From Bugula neritina (Eukaryota; Bryozoa; Gymnolaemata; Cheilostomatida; Bugulidae): DNA of 64,000 nucleotides. How positions within the stretch are numbered: position 1 is the first letter of the stretch; every line of letters begins with the position of its first letter. A program made the position numbers and the translations under genes. The notes under the pieces were generated by a model. The model saw only the letters and a list, made by a program, of their open reading frames with translations. It did no database searches and was not told the origin of the DNA. The DNA lies in contig OZ037765.1 in the NCBI GenBank assembly GCA_964035545.1, forward strand, positions 9,414,198-9,478,197. The letters run 5' to 3'. Positions 31,875 to 41,407 of this stretch are shown in pieces.

Positions 31875-32422
31875 TCTGCTGATGTGCTTCCATGTGCTAA
31901 CAGTCATATATATATCCTCTACAGGAAGTAATGCTTCTTAATGCTGTGATTTTTCAAACAATGCAATCTATTTATACAAACTTATTGAAACTAGTCTTAT
32001 ATTCAACCCAAGTATGCAGAGTAACACTTTTAATTTCAAATTCTATTTTTTAAAATTGGTTGTCTGCTATCTGTACAATTGCAAGTTACTGAAAAAATTA
32101 AAAATTTTTATACATTTATTTTCATTTTATATAGTATAATATTTTCACATACAAGATTATGCTCTAGTACCACGCTGCATAAAGCTTTGTAGAACTATTG
32201 ACATATTGGTTAAAAAAATAATTTTATTAATTTTTTTCCATTATTGCAAATTTGTATTGCATAAAATGTCTATTCAAATGTATTATGAAAGATAACATGT
32301 CTTGTGTTTAGCAATAAAGACAGCAATACTTGTTGATTGAAACAAGCTGTCATGATTCTGCGGAGCCGTGCATTTAACTCCCCACAAATATTCTGTCCAT
32401 AGCAACTATGGCTTACTTATCT
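31875..32422. other. Convergent 3' gap, P450 / RRP36
   Basis: AT-rich DNA with both 3' untranslated ends. An AATAAA at 32313-32318 could serve the P450. No repeat array or mobile element was seen. Confidence 0.6.
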
Positions 32423-35280
32423 TCACCTCTCAGTTCTTGTAGGCATCATTGAACCTTTCTTTGAATTTTGTTGCCTCTTCTTTTTTACATATGAGTCTAA
32501 TTGTCCTTTTTCTTTCAATTCTTTATATTTTTCTGCTAATACCAGCTTCTGTTTTTCAGCTAAAATATCCATAAGAAAGTGAGCTACTGTTTGATTATGC
32601 TTGACACTTATATTCAACAAACTGTTGAAGTATTCCAACAGTAAAAAACAAACTACAAATTTTACATAGCTACATATAAAGTTACAGTTTCATATAAATT
32701 GGCATACATCAAAGACTTAAATTGTTTATATTGGAGTTTTTGTTTAGTAAAAAAAGAATGCAAAATTATTCATTTTTCAACTATTTATGACATGCAAGCA
32801 ACTTGAACACATTTTAAAAAGTTTTGGAGTTTCTACAATTGGTTTAGTCTCAAGTTTAATAAAGGATCGTTATAATGCAAAACATCCAAAATCAAATTAT
32901 ATGTATTATATTGTTGGAAATAATTGTGTAACATTCTGGATATAAAAAAAATCTATCATTAATGAAGCGCACAATCTGCAGGTTAAATGGCTCTGCACAC
33001 CTTTTCAACATTCAATATATTTTGATTTTAGGCTCTGTATGTTAAATGTAAAATGCTAGTATATATGAACATTTCACTATGCTGTAGATGAAATAAATCT
33101 ACACTTGAATACTTTATACAACTGAACTCTGAAAACACAACAAATAAAAAGTTCTAGAACTTAAAATTCAGAAAATATCTAAAGTCTATAAACATAATGA
33201 AACTTACATGATTTCAAGAAAAACGGTTTTCTTCCTTCTTTAATGGCTTGCTTACGTTCTTCTTTTAATCTCTGCTCGACTGTATCATCAACAATAACTT
33301 TCTTTTTTGCTGCTTTTCGTTGCCCCTGCAAAAATTCATTAGCCAACAGCATAATATTCCATATTGATAAATAGTAAAAATCTGTGATAAATTAAAATTT
33401 ATCACAGATCTTTACATACATGCAATGAAATTGTTTTAAAAGCTATAGTTCTAATGTTTTAAAAATCTAACATATAATAAATGTCCAAATCATAAAGAGA
33501 AGTTAGATTGATTTTCCAAGTTGTTACCAATAGAGCCCTAAAAGAAAAATAATTGCACACCCTACATACCCATAATTGTAAAATACAAAACCATGCAGGC
33601 AAATTAATAACTTACCAATCTAGTGAGCATATCTTTGGCCCTTCTTCTTGTTTCCTCATCCAAACCTTCATCTTCAGCTATTTTACTCACAGCCTAAAGA
33701 GAACTTACTCATATATATTAACAAAAACTAGCAATTTAGTTTCGTGTAGAAAATGCATCTACAGATACACTGTTACCATACATGACTCACCTTAAATTCC
33801 TTGGCTTTTAGCTTGTCTATAAATTTATATGATCTTTTAAATAGTTGCTCATTAAATTCACCAGACAAGTCATCAAACCGTGGATCCCGAGTAACTCTCT
33901 TCTGTGATGCCAGCTTTGAGAGGTTGGGAGGTCGTTTAGAAGATACTTCGACAGGTCTAAATAAGACAAACATCTCAATGGTGTGTGGGTTTGGTGAGTC
34001 AACATTGACTAATGTACTCTGTTGGTTATTGATGCACTAGGAAGTTACGCAATCTAAAGGGCAGTTGTGATATTTACCCATAATTCCTGGATCTGTTTTT
34101 TGAGGAAGGTCCTGTATGCAACTTTTTCAACCCAAATTTCTTATTAAACCTAAAATTGAATAATTATTGAGATATTAGTAGAATTCTACTACAGCCGTCT
34201 AAATGGAAAAGAAATATTACTAGAATTTTACCACCATTACATGTGTTAACTATAGCACAACTTACTGTTTAATACCCAACTTATTGCGAAGGCTTTGAAC
34301 TTCTTCAAGAGACATGTCTGACAGGGCTAAAACAGAGAGACATAAGCTATAACACCATAGTTAAAAAACTAAATGATGCAACGAATCTAATGGATACCCA
34401 CTCAACAAATGCATATATTTGTTAGAACATATGGTTGTATTATAGCCATACCATAATCACCAACTTATATCTGAACTTGAAATAATACAGACTATTTTTT
34501 GTACACAACAGAACATAATAACAAGGACAAAAATAAATAGAAATAAGAACGGAGCTAAAGGGACAAACTATTACATTTCTAAAAATTGGGTTGAAGCAGA
34601 AAATACTTGAAGACATTAAATTACTTGCTATTCAGCTAATTGAAGTTAAAAGGCCTGATGTCATACAGCTGTTAGGTTTAAGCTTACAATAACTTTCATT
34701 TATATATACATTATGCTGGCAGTCAATTTTATGTTTTGTGACCTATTTACTGAAATACAAAGAAGAAATTAAAACTAAAACATGAGCATAAGTAGACAAG
34801 ATACAAACTGGTGCAGTTTTCACATATTCAAATATAAAAATCCTTTTCCACACACTTAATTTATAAAATTTAATATACATTTGCCATAACTTGACTAAAC
34901 TATTTTTAACAATTCTCAATTTTCTTTAAACATTAACAGTCGGTTTATTGAATTTAATATCTATTATAAATCAGGTAGCTATAAAAACCTGCCTGTACCA
35001 CACTGTGTTTATTATAATTATATTGAAAAAGGGTGTCCAAACCCAAATATTTGTGGCAGTTTAGTTATAGCAATTTATTTAAATTTTTGTAAGTTTCTAG
35101 TGCTTTCAGATATAAGAAACACTATTTTGCTGATTAATTTAGCAAAAGAATTATACAAAGCAAATACTGAAAAATAATTTTAGATAAGTAAATCTTGAAA
35201 AAATAGTAACAAAATACATTGAAAACAAGCTTACACTGATGACCACTGGTCCCTTCATCATCTTCTAATACACTTGCCAT
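32423..35280 (-). CDS. RRP36: rRNA processing protein RRP36
   Basis: Seven exons with matching phases (35280-35235, 34326-34266, 34149-34078, 33956-33791, 33693-33616, 33325-33208, 32559-32423) encode 225 residues; human RRP36 has 259. Diagnostic blocks are RVTRDPRFDDLSGEFNE, YKFIDKLKAKE, EGRKPFFLKS and VLAEKYKELKEKGQLDSYV, in the family order, with a basic tail. The acidic N-terminus begins MASVLEDDEGTSG. RRP36 is a nucleolar SSU-processome factor needed for early 18S rRNA cleavages. The N-terminal part is shorter than in human. It is divergent from TMEM41B, though a retroelement now lies between them. Confidence 0.94.
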
Positions 35281-36130
35281 TCTACCTAGAAGTGGGGAAA
35301 ACAAAACCAGTAGTCAGCTAGGTACACCATCTTCAATAAAATATTTGCTATTTGGCAATAACTAATAACTATATCAACCGGTTTTTTTTTAATTTTAAAA
35401 GTGACAGTGAAGACACAATTCATCTGCTTAAAATTTAGCAGAAAAAATTTGGTCACTTTTTAGTTTACAGAACATACTCCAGTAAATATTTAGTAGCAAG
35501 TCACATTTTTAAAAATGGAAACACGTGAGTTTAGAATTTACATTAATGCAATATTTTGGCAATGTGTATGTTATTTTATCAAGCAATAAATAGCATTCAA
35601 TAGTGTATTCAACTACCAAAACATTATACTAGAATAACTAGGTGATATACTGATGTCAAAAATATTGTATATGGGCCTATAGTTTAATGGCAGATACAAT
35701 TACATTTAAACAAACAATGGTACAGCAATGTGTGCACTTAAATTTAAAAACACTAATCGTTCTATGATAAGAACTTACAACCTTATAACAAACAAACCGC
35801 TACATAACTGCAGAAAATTGATGCCATGAACAGTTGAATAATATTAATGATGAACGCCTTCCAGTTTGAGTTTCTATGAGAAAATTTTAACAAATTTTAA
35901 TTAGGCATTTGCACAGTTCATTGATTTTCAGAACGAAGATAAAAATTAGATTTATGATATACGGCTATACCAATATTTCATTAGTATTTTAATTTGATTT
36001 TGTATAACTAAGTATTAAGATTCAAGTTTAATAATAATTGTAAGTGTATTAACTTTAAGTACTAGCAGTATCACTACTACTTATTAGTGCAACTAATGTA
36101 ATAGTAATACTAATAATACTATTAGTATTA

Positions 36131-36134
36131 CTAT
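36131..36134. repeat. Target-site duplication CTAT, left copy
   Basis: CTAT directly precedes the left LTR and is repeated directly after the right LTR at 41404-41407. Both copies are inside the triplet array (context ATTAGTATTACTAT and CTATTAGTAGG), so the element landed in the array. Confidence 0.75.
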
Positions 36135-36486
36135 TGTAGTAATTTGTGCAATTACTGAGCGTGAGTTATTTACTTGCGTATAGTTAGCTGGTTATTCTGC
36201 TAGCAATTACTAGGGTAGCTGTCGAGTAATTATATTTATTATCCACAATAAAGCATAAAACAAACATCACATCAAATTATCCTATACATCAGTCAACTAC
36301 TAACACATGTTACTACTTCAAGCCTCCGCTTACAACAACGTGATATAATGTTAATAGCCCGGGAAGTGTCACGTGAATCGGAAGCATATCTTCCGGAGCT
36401 GCTAATTGGTTGCTACATAAGGGCTAAGTATTCCAAGAGTAGGGAGAGGGCGATTCCCGTATTTGTACTTTGCACTACTCACTACA
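36135..36486 (-). repeat. LTR (3' LTR of the minus-strand element)
   Basis: 352 bp, ends TGTAGT...ACTACA (perfect inverted hexamers), identical by eye to 41052-41403. Read on the minus strand it has a TATA-like CATTATATCA (36341-36350) and an AATAAA signal (36235-36240), in the order expected for transcription start and end. A CACGTG E-box sits at 36370-36375. Confidence 0.96.
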
Positions 36487-36496
36487 CCGCCCCCCC
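36487..36496 (-). other. Polypurine tract
   Basis: On the minus strand GGGGGGGCGG directly abuts the 3' LTR. This is the usual place for the plus-strand primer of an LTR element; one C interrupts the purine run. Confidence 0.75.
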
Positions 36497-36778
36497 AGCA
36501 GAAAGCCCTACTTTCTGATAACACAATAAAAAAACACATAATGAAAAACTATACAATAATCCAAGAAGAAAAACATACATAAGTAAACCCACAAAGAGGA
36601 AGAAAAGAAATAGTTGCACGACAACATTTATGTACAGAAGAAAACAGGGTGATCGATCACACACATCTAGTCAGCTATTAAGAGAGAGGGTGCTTACCAG
36701 CACACGGGCCAATGTCGGAGCACTCGTCACTTCCCAGACGAAATACAGCTCTACGAAGGGTGCCTATCCCAGGCATAC

Positions 36779-37836
36779 TCATTGGGTGGACTCTGACTCT
36801 TGTAGCGAGCGTGCTCTGTGTCGAGCCTGTCGGGCACGTAGCCGCCTCTTCAGTCGCCCCACTGAGTCCTTCAACTGGTATAGACCTGTCGTCGTATCCA
36901 GCAAGTCAGGGGCAAGTTGTGTGAACTCGGCTTGGAGTCTTACAAGCCGCTCTTCTACATTAGCCAACTGGCTAGGCCTTGGCGGGGTTGTAGTAGTCTC
37001 TGTTAGAGGGGGTATTGTTGTTTCTTCTACTTCTGGGGTGTTGCTAGGGTTGACGGGGGTAGGAGACGGGCCCTGAACCATAGGGGACTTATGGCGGGCG
37101 GATAGCAGCAGTACGTGGAACCCTGACGCTAGTGCGGCCAGGGTGATAGCCTTCCTGATGACTGGCTTGATGGCATCCAGGTATAGGGGGAAACTGTCCT
37201 CATCAACAGTGTGGTTCTCTCCGGCGAAGCAACTCAGCTTATGTACTGTCACGGGATACGGGTAGACGTCGTGGAACCCGCAGGGACAGAAGTGGAGTAG
37301 GAAATGGGCGTCTACATGTAAACGCAGGGAGCGGTGTGACGGGCACTCCTCAAAGCAGACCTGGCAGGTTCGGTGGGGTCCACTGGGTCCCCAGGCTTCC
37401 TCAATTCTCCTTTCCGTCGTGGGTGACACCCAACGGTGTCGTCGACGGAGCACCACGGGTATGCCATTCTCCATTACAGGCTCCTCTTCCATAGGCAGAG
37501 AGGTTGGCTGGTCCCGTGACCGGGAGGTGGTCACTCGAGTGTGATCTGAAAGAGTAGCAGTGTTAAAGATTATACACTGAGGTACCGTCGGCGTGTACAG
37601 CCTGACCGGTACTCTGTTCAGTTACACTCGTGAGATTCAGGCTAATGAATAGTTGATGGAGAACACACTCGCTATGACAGATTATTTAAAATCAAAGTCG
37701 ACGTGTATTCCCACCACTGTTTATCATTATCGAATCTCCAGCTCGCTAGCTAGTGTAGCTAAAGCTGACTGATGCAGTCTAGTTATCGTACCAAAAACAT
37801 AATTAACTCACCCTTCGATCCAGAATAGTAAGACAT
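36779..37836 (-). CDS. Spliced 3' ORF of the retroelement: Cys/His cluster plus coiled coil
   Basis: The long exon (37545-36779) is open for about 255 codons and has no ATG near its start. A strong acceptor (CTCTTTCAG) lies at 37546, and upstream an ATG-led mini-exon (37836-37812, MSYYSGSK) ends at a GGTGAGT donor; joining them keeps frame across a 266-bp intron. The protein has a Cys/His cluster (CQVCFEEC, then HVDAH, CPCGFH, HKLSC), a hydrophobic patch (AITLAALASGFHVLLLSA), a Thr/Pro-rich linker and a C-terminal helix rich in Leu, Arg and Gln. I do not recognise a family. A retroviral env also arises by splicing from this position, but one short hydrophobic patch is not enough to call it an envelope. 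Confidence 0.65.
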
Positions 37837-38056
37837 TTTGGAATGAGAGCGGTAAATGATTACTGTTTACTGGCACGTCTACTCTTGACTGCATCAACAT
37901 AGGAAAAGACCGGACAGCGTGGTTGTGAAACGTGACTAGGGCTTTTCACTTCCAGTGGATGAATCTCGTGTGAGATTCCGCCGAGGCAAAAGTTGAGATT
38001 TTTGTGGTGATCACAACTCCCACGGCTCTTTGCCTGTTTTCCCATGCGAGGCCTCT
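37837..38056 (-). other. Short spacer between pol stop and 3' ORF
   Basis: About 220 bp. A 61-codon open frame (37860-38045) begins 12 bp after the pol stop and could be a small product or chance; its sequence has no recognised motif. Confidence 0.35.
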
Positions 38057-40219
38057 CTAAACTTTCGTACTGCCGCTTATACCGCGGTCACGTACACAGT
38101 CTCTGAGACACGCTGGAAGTTGCCTAGTGTGTGGTCCTGGTCCTACGTTGGTATCTCCTTGCGGAGCCCCTCCCACGGGGGGTTTTTGCACTTCCGGACC
38201 TGTTTCTGGTTCCGGAAGTGGTGGTGATGGCAGGCTTGACGTTGGGGGCGGTGGGCGCACTTTCAAGGACGGAAGTGGCCTTCCTCGCCTCGCCAAGTCT
38301 TCCTGACGTGTCATGGAGGTGTTTCCGGCCAGGTTGACAGTCTCCGCCTGCCGAGACCTTCTCGCACAATGCGTCTGCCGCCCCGCTTCACCAGGGAGAC
38401 GGCTATGCTTGTTGGTCTGGCAGACTTTGCACCGTCTCACTCTGCGCCGGATATCCCGTTCCATGTTGGGCCAGTACCACCGGAGTTGTAGCTTGGTGAC
38501 CACCCCTTGGACTCCTCCGTGAGTCTCCTCGTGGGTGTCTTGTATCAACTTCCGGCGGATGGCAACTGGGCAGACAACCCTCTTCTTGGCTGGCTGTCTG
38601 CTGTTGGCAACCAAGGTCATGGTCAGCAGACCATCTGGCCCGACCCGCAGAGAGCTCCAACGTTGACAGTACAGCCGTAACTCGGCGCATCCCTGTCGCC
38701 GTTGTTTACTACTGGGTCGTCGCCCTTCCTGTTTCGCTCGGTACACGTCGGCTACCACCCCAGGAAGGCATTCCTGGAGCTTCGGCAGCTCCCTAACGTT
38801 ACCAGCCCATACAGGTTTGGCGCGGAGGCTCTGGACAGCCTCCGGGGGCGTGTCAGCCCTCTGTTGGAGTAGCTGAGCAGGGGCGGTCCTCGCCGCCCGT
38901 GGTACCTCACGACAACCTGCTCTATTTAGGCGGGCTCCGTGGTCTGTGTGGCGGAATGCCTCACTGTACCCATGTGGCAACCTAGCCATAGCCTGGCGCT
39001 TTCCGTTGCCTGTGCAGCCACGTGTCCCTGGAGGAGGGGAGGCGTGGGTTGGGACGGTCCTCCGCCCTCGAGACGGGCTCTGCTGAGGACCTTCCGTCGT
39101 AGCTCCCGACGACGGCCCAATGGCTTCCTCCTGGACAGGATGGAAGCGACCCAGCATGGATCTGGGTGGTAGGTCTACTGTCTCTGAGAAGGGGTTGACA
39201 CACTGCACTGAGATCTCTCCTTGTCCCGTAAGCCGGCTAAAGCTATGGGCAAGTTGGACTCTCGAGTGCGTACTTTCGACAACTCCCAACTTAGAGGTTT
39301 GGCCACCGTCTACCTTGCAGCGGACGGTAGCCCGGGAGTGGCCTGGTATAGTACAGCTCCGTACTACCTGCACTGCTCCCGCTAGAGGACGACCAAACTT
39401 ATCGACACAAGCGAGCTCCTTGTCGCCCATGATCATCGCAGATTTACTGAAATCGATGCGACATCCGTGTCGATGTAAGAATGGCATCCCGAGGATGGCA
39501 TCCTCGTTGAGCTGCCCGACGATAAACGTCTCTTGGATGGCCTGGTTACGGACGTAACCAGTTAGCTCAATAATGCCGTAGAAGGGAATGCACGACCCGT
39601 CTGCCAGGGTGCCATGATCCCCCTCATACGGTGCCAACCCGTCCTTGACCTTAGCGCTGAGGGTGTCAAAGAATTGACGGCTAAGGAGGTTGGTGGTGCA
39701 GCCTGAGTCCAGGAGGAAGTTGGCAGGCTTGCCGGCTAGCTTTCCTGGTAGGAAGTAGCTACTTCCGTGTGGCTGCAGTCGTGTGTGCCGTGGTTGCACC
39801 TCCCTCGCTGTGGGTCGAGGGGTCCACGGTTGGCGGCGACTATTGACCAGCTGCCGAGGTTGGGGCGGTACGCCTTGTGGCGCCTGTACCGTTTCCCTCG
39901 CAGGCTCTGTGGTCAACCGTCTGCCGGCTCCGTGTTGGTGCTGGAGTGGCGTAGAGGACCCAGGCGGCGAGTGGCTTGAGCCTACTTGCCGCGGGGGTCG
40001 CCACTTCACAGCATCTCCGCGCGGCGCCCAGCGGGGCGACAGACGCGCGGGCCTCCCTGGGTGATTCACAGACGGCCCGCAGGAGGTGGGAACATCTGCG
40101 GGCCGTGGTAGTTTAACCCTTGTGGGAGCTGAGGGCAGTTCCCCTGGAAATGTCCTGGCCTTCCGCATCCCCAGCAGAAGTGGTGCCCCATGCCTGGTGA
40201 TTGTACCTGCGGCCCGCAA
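38057..40219 (-). CDS. Truncated pol: protease and integrase zinc-binding domain only
   Basis: An open frame of 720 codons in the -1 frame relative to gag, overlapping it by 154 bp; the real product should be a gag-pol fusion made by frameshifting, so the first ATG is not meaningful. In frame numbering: aspartic protease motif FLLDSGCTTNLLS near residue 170 and flap/ending ILGMPFLHRHG near 242; a linker; then WSSLRVGPDGLL leading to the integrase HHCC domain (HEETH near 562, CKVC near 596). Between about residues 360 and 480, where RT and RNase H belong, there are no FxDD-type motifs. After the zinc domain the integrase DDE core is replaced by a Pro-rich tail. Enough is lost for the element to be non-autonomous, yet the frame stays open throughout. 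Confidence 0.88.
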   Translation of the reverse strand: MRAAGTITRHGAPLLLGMRKARTFPGELPSAPTRVKLPRPADVPTSCGPSVNHPGRPARLSPRWAPRGDAVKWRPPRQVGSSHSPPGSSTPLQHQHGAGRRLTTEPARETVQAPQGVPPQPRQLVNSRRQPWTPRPTAREVQPRHTRLQPHGSSYFLPGKLAGKPANFLLDSGCTTNLLSRQFFDTLSAKVKDGLAPYEGDHGTLADGSCIPFYGIIELTGYVRNQAIQETFIVGQLNEDAILGMPFLHRHGCRIDFSKSAMIMGDKELACVDKFGRPLAGAVQVVRSCTIPGHSRATVRCKVDGGQTSKLGVVESTHSRVQLAHSFSRLTGQGEISVQCVNPFSETVDLPPRSMLGRFHPVQEEAIGPSSGATTEGPQQSPSRGRRTVPTHASPPPGTRGCTGNGKRQAMARLPHGYSEAFRHTDHGARLNRAGCREVPRAARTAPAQLLQQRADTPPEAVQSLRAKPVWAGNVRELPKLQECLPGVVADVYRAKQEGRRPSSKQRRQGCAELRLYCQRWSSLRVGPDGLLTMTLVANSRQPAKKRVVCPVAIRRKLIQDTHEETHGGVQGVVTKLQLRWYWPNMERDIRRRVRRCKVCQTNKHSRLPGEAGRQTHCARRSRQAETVNLAGNTSMTRQEDLARRGRPLPSLKVRPPPPTSSLPSPPLPEPETGPEVQKPPVGGAPQGDTNVGPGPHTRQLPACLRDCVRDRGISGSTKV

Positions 40220-41016
40220 GGCTCACGGGCAGTATCTACCTGGCTTGGGGAAGCTAATGTGGTGACCAGTTTATCTAGCATGTCAGTCATCTGTGCGACT
40301 TTTGACGCTAGTGACATCTGGTTCACATTAGCCACCGCGGAGGGTTCCGCGTTTGGTTCGGCGTGAGCAGTAGTGTGCTCCGTGGTCACCTGGCGGGAGG
40401 CCACGCGGTTGCGGTGCATATGAGTCGCCAAGAGGTAGGCTTCTCCCACCGCAAGTGCATCTTCGACTGTGGTGACTCCCCTCGCTTGGAGTTGATGGTG
40501 GAGCCCCAAGTCGTTGATGGACTGCACGAAGGCATCATAAGTATACCTCTCACGGTGTACTGGAGGCAGATCGCGGATTGCGATCTGCGCTAGTGGGTAC
40601 ACCGTGGCAGCGTGCTCTTCTAGCGACGTGTGAGGATCACGCCGCATCCTTTGTAGACGGGCCCGCGCATCTATGGGAGAGATGCCAAAACGGGCCCGCA
40701 GAGAAGCAAAGATTCCGTCTATGTCAGGTCCCGCTCCGTACGGCTTAGCTTTGCCCGTCAGCGCCATCCTGAGCTTGAGCAACGCCACCCTTGGTGGCCA
40801 CTCTGCAATCTCCATCACATCTTGGAATTCTTGGATAAACTGCTCCACTGCTTCTTCGCCTGTGAAGGTGGGCGCCTTCAGCCGGTATCTGTCTTCACCA
40901 TGCTCTCTAAGAATTCTCACTTCTTCATCTAACACCACTGGTTCCACAGGTATATCAACATTATCTCTCTCACCTTCATTCAGTGGAATGGGTAGCTCCG
41001 TGCCGTCTTCTGCCAT
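40066..41016 (-). CDS. gag polyprotein of the LTR element
   Basis: Open from the first ATG at 41016 (MAEDGTELPI) to a TGA at 40066, about 316 residues; the frame is also open upstream into the primer site, but with no ATG. An acidic N-terminus is followed by a helical retrotransposon-gag region (KAPTFTGEEAVEQFIQEF, KLRMALTGKAKPY, LRARFGISP) and one CCHC zinc knuckle near the end (CWGCGRPGHFQGNC, spacing C-x2-C-x4-H-x4-C). Gag forms the particle and the knuckle binds the RNA. The -1 shift into pol lies just after the knuckle. Confidence 0.93.
   Translation of the reverse strand: MAEDGTELPIPLNEGERDNVDIPVEPVVLDEEVRILREHGEDRYRLKAPTFTGEEAVEQFIQEFQDVMEIAEWPPRVALLKLRMALTGKAKPYGAGPDIDGIFASLRARFGISPIDARARLQRMRRDPHTSLEEHAATVYPLAQIAIRDLPPVHRERYTYDAFVQSINDLGLHHQLQARGVTTVEDALAVGEAYLLATHMHRNRVASRQVTTEHTTAHAEPNAEPSAVANVNQMSLASKVAQMTDMLDKLVTTLASPSQVDTAREPCGPQVQSPGMGHHFCWGCGRPGHFQGNCPQLPQGLNYHGPQMFPPPAGRL
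40072..40117 (-). promoter_or_regulatory. Programmed -1 ribosomal frameshift signal, gag to pol
   Basis: On the minus strand the heptamer G_TTA_AAC (40117-40111, in gag codon phase) is followed by a 4-base spacer and a perfect 11-bp GC-rich stem (ACGGCCCGCAG with CTGCGGGCCGT) closing a 13-base loop. After a -1 slip, reading continues into the open pol frame without a stop. It fits the X_XXY_YYZ rule; GUUAAAC is an established slip site in arteriviruses. Confidence 0.85.
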
Positions 41017-41032
41017 GACTGCTATACGCAAG

Positions 41033-41050
41033 ATCCCACCGCTGCCACCA
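41033..41050 (-). other. Primer binding site, tRNA-Leu
   Basis: One base inside the 5' LTR (on the minus strand), 18 bases TGGTGGCAGCGGTGGGAT are the complement of ATCCCACCGCTGCCA plus CCA, the 3' end of a typical animal tRNA-Leu (AAG/TAG type). Confidence 0.88.
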
Positions 41051-41051
41051 C

Positions 41052-41403
41052 TGTAGTAATTTGTGCAATTACTGAGCGTGAGTTATTTACTTGCGTATAG
41101 TTAGCTGGTTATTCTGCTAGCAATTACTAGGGTAGCTGTCGAGTAATTATATTTATTATCCACAATAAAGCATAAAACAAACATCACATCAAATTATCCT
41201 ATACATCAGTCAACTACTAACACATGTTACTACTTCAAGCCTCCGCTTACAACAACGTGATATAATGTTAATAGCCCGGGAAGTGTCACGTGAATCGGAA
41301 GCATATCTTCCGGAGCTGCTAATTGGTTGCTACATAAGGGCTAAGTATTCCAAGAGTAGGGAGAGGGCGATTCCCGTATTTGTACTTTGCACTACTCACT
41401 ACA
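41052..41403 (-). repeat. LTR (5' LTR of the minus-strand element)
   Basis: 352 bp, same sequence as 36135-36486; on the minus strand it drives gag. It is followed by the second CTAT at 41404-41407. Confidence 0.96.
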
Positions 41404-41407
41404 CTAT

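Larger units (their letters stand above)
36135..41403 (-). mobile_element. Complete but RT-less LTR retroelement (Ty3/gypsy-like)
   Basis: A 5269-bp element with identical 352-bp LTRs, a CTAT target duplication, a primer site and a polypurine tract, all placed for minus-strand transcription. It encodes gag, a protease plus integrase zinc-domain ORF, and a 3' ORF. The protease type, zinc knuckle and HHCC domain point to Ty3/gypsy. No reverse transcriptase, RNase H or integrase DDE segment is seen in any minus frame, so it must depend on proteins from another element. The interior is markedly GC-rich compared with the host. I saw no difference between the LTRs, which implies recent insertion. 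Confidence 0.95.

Noticed and set aside
36779-37545. Calling the 3' ORF an envelope gene
   Set aside because: There is no signal peptide, furin site or clear fusion and anchor architecture, only one short hydrophobic patch and Cys/His clusters.
38131-39557. Plus-strand open frames within the retroelement
   Set aside because: GC-rich shadows of the minus-strand pol frame; no recognisable domains.
40363-41056. Plus-strand open frames opposite gag
   Set aside because: Antisense shadows of gag; all element signals (PBS, PPT, poly(A), frameshift) are on the minus strand.
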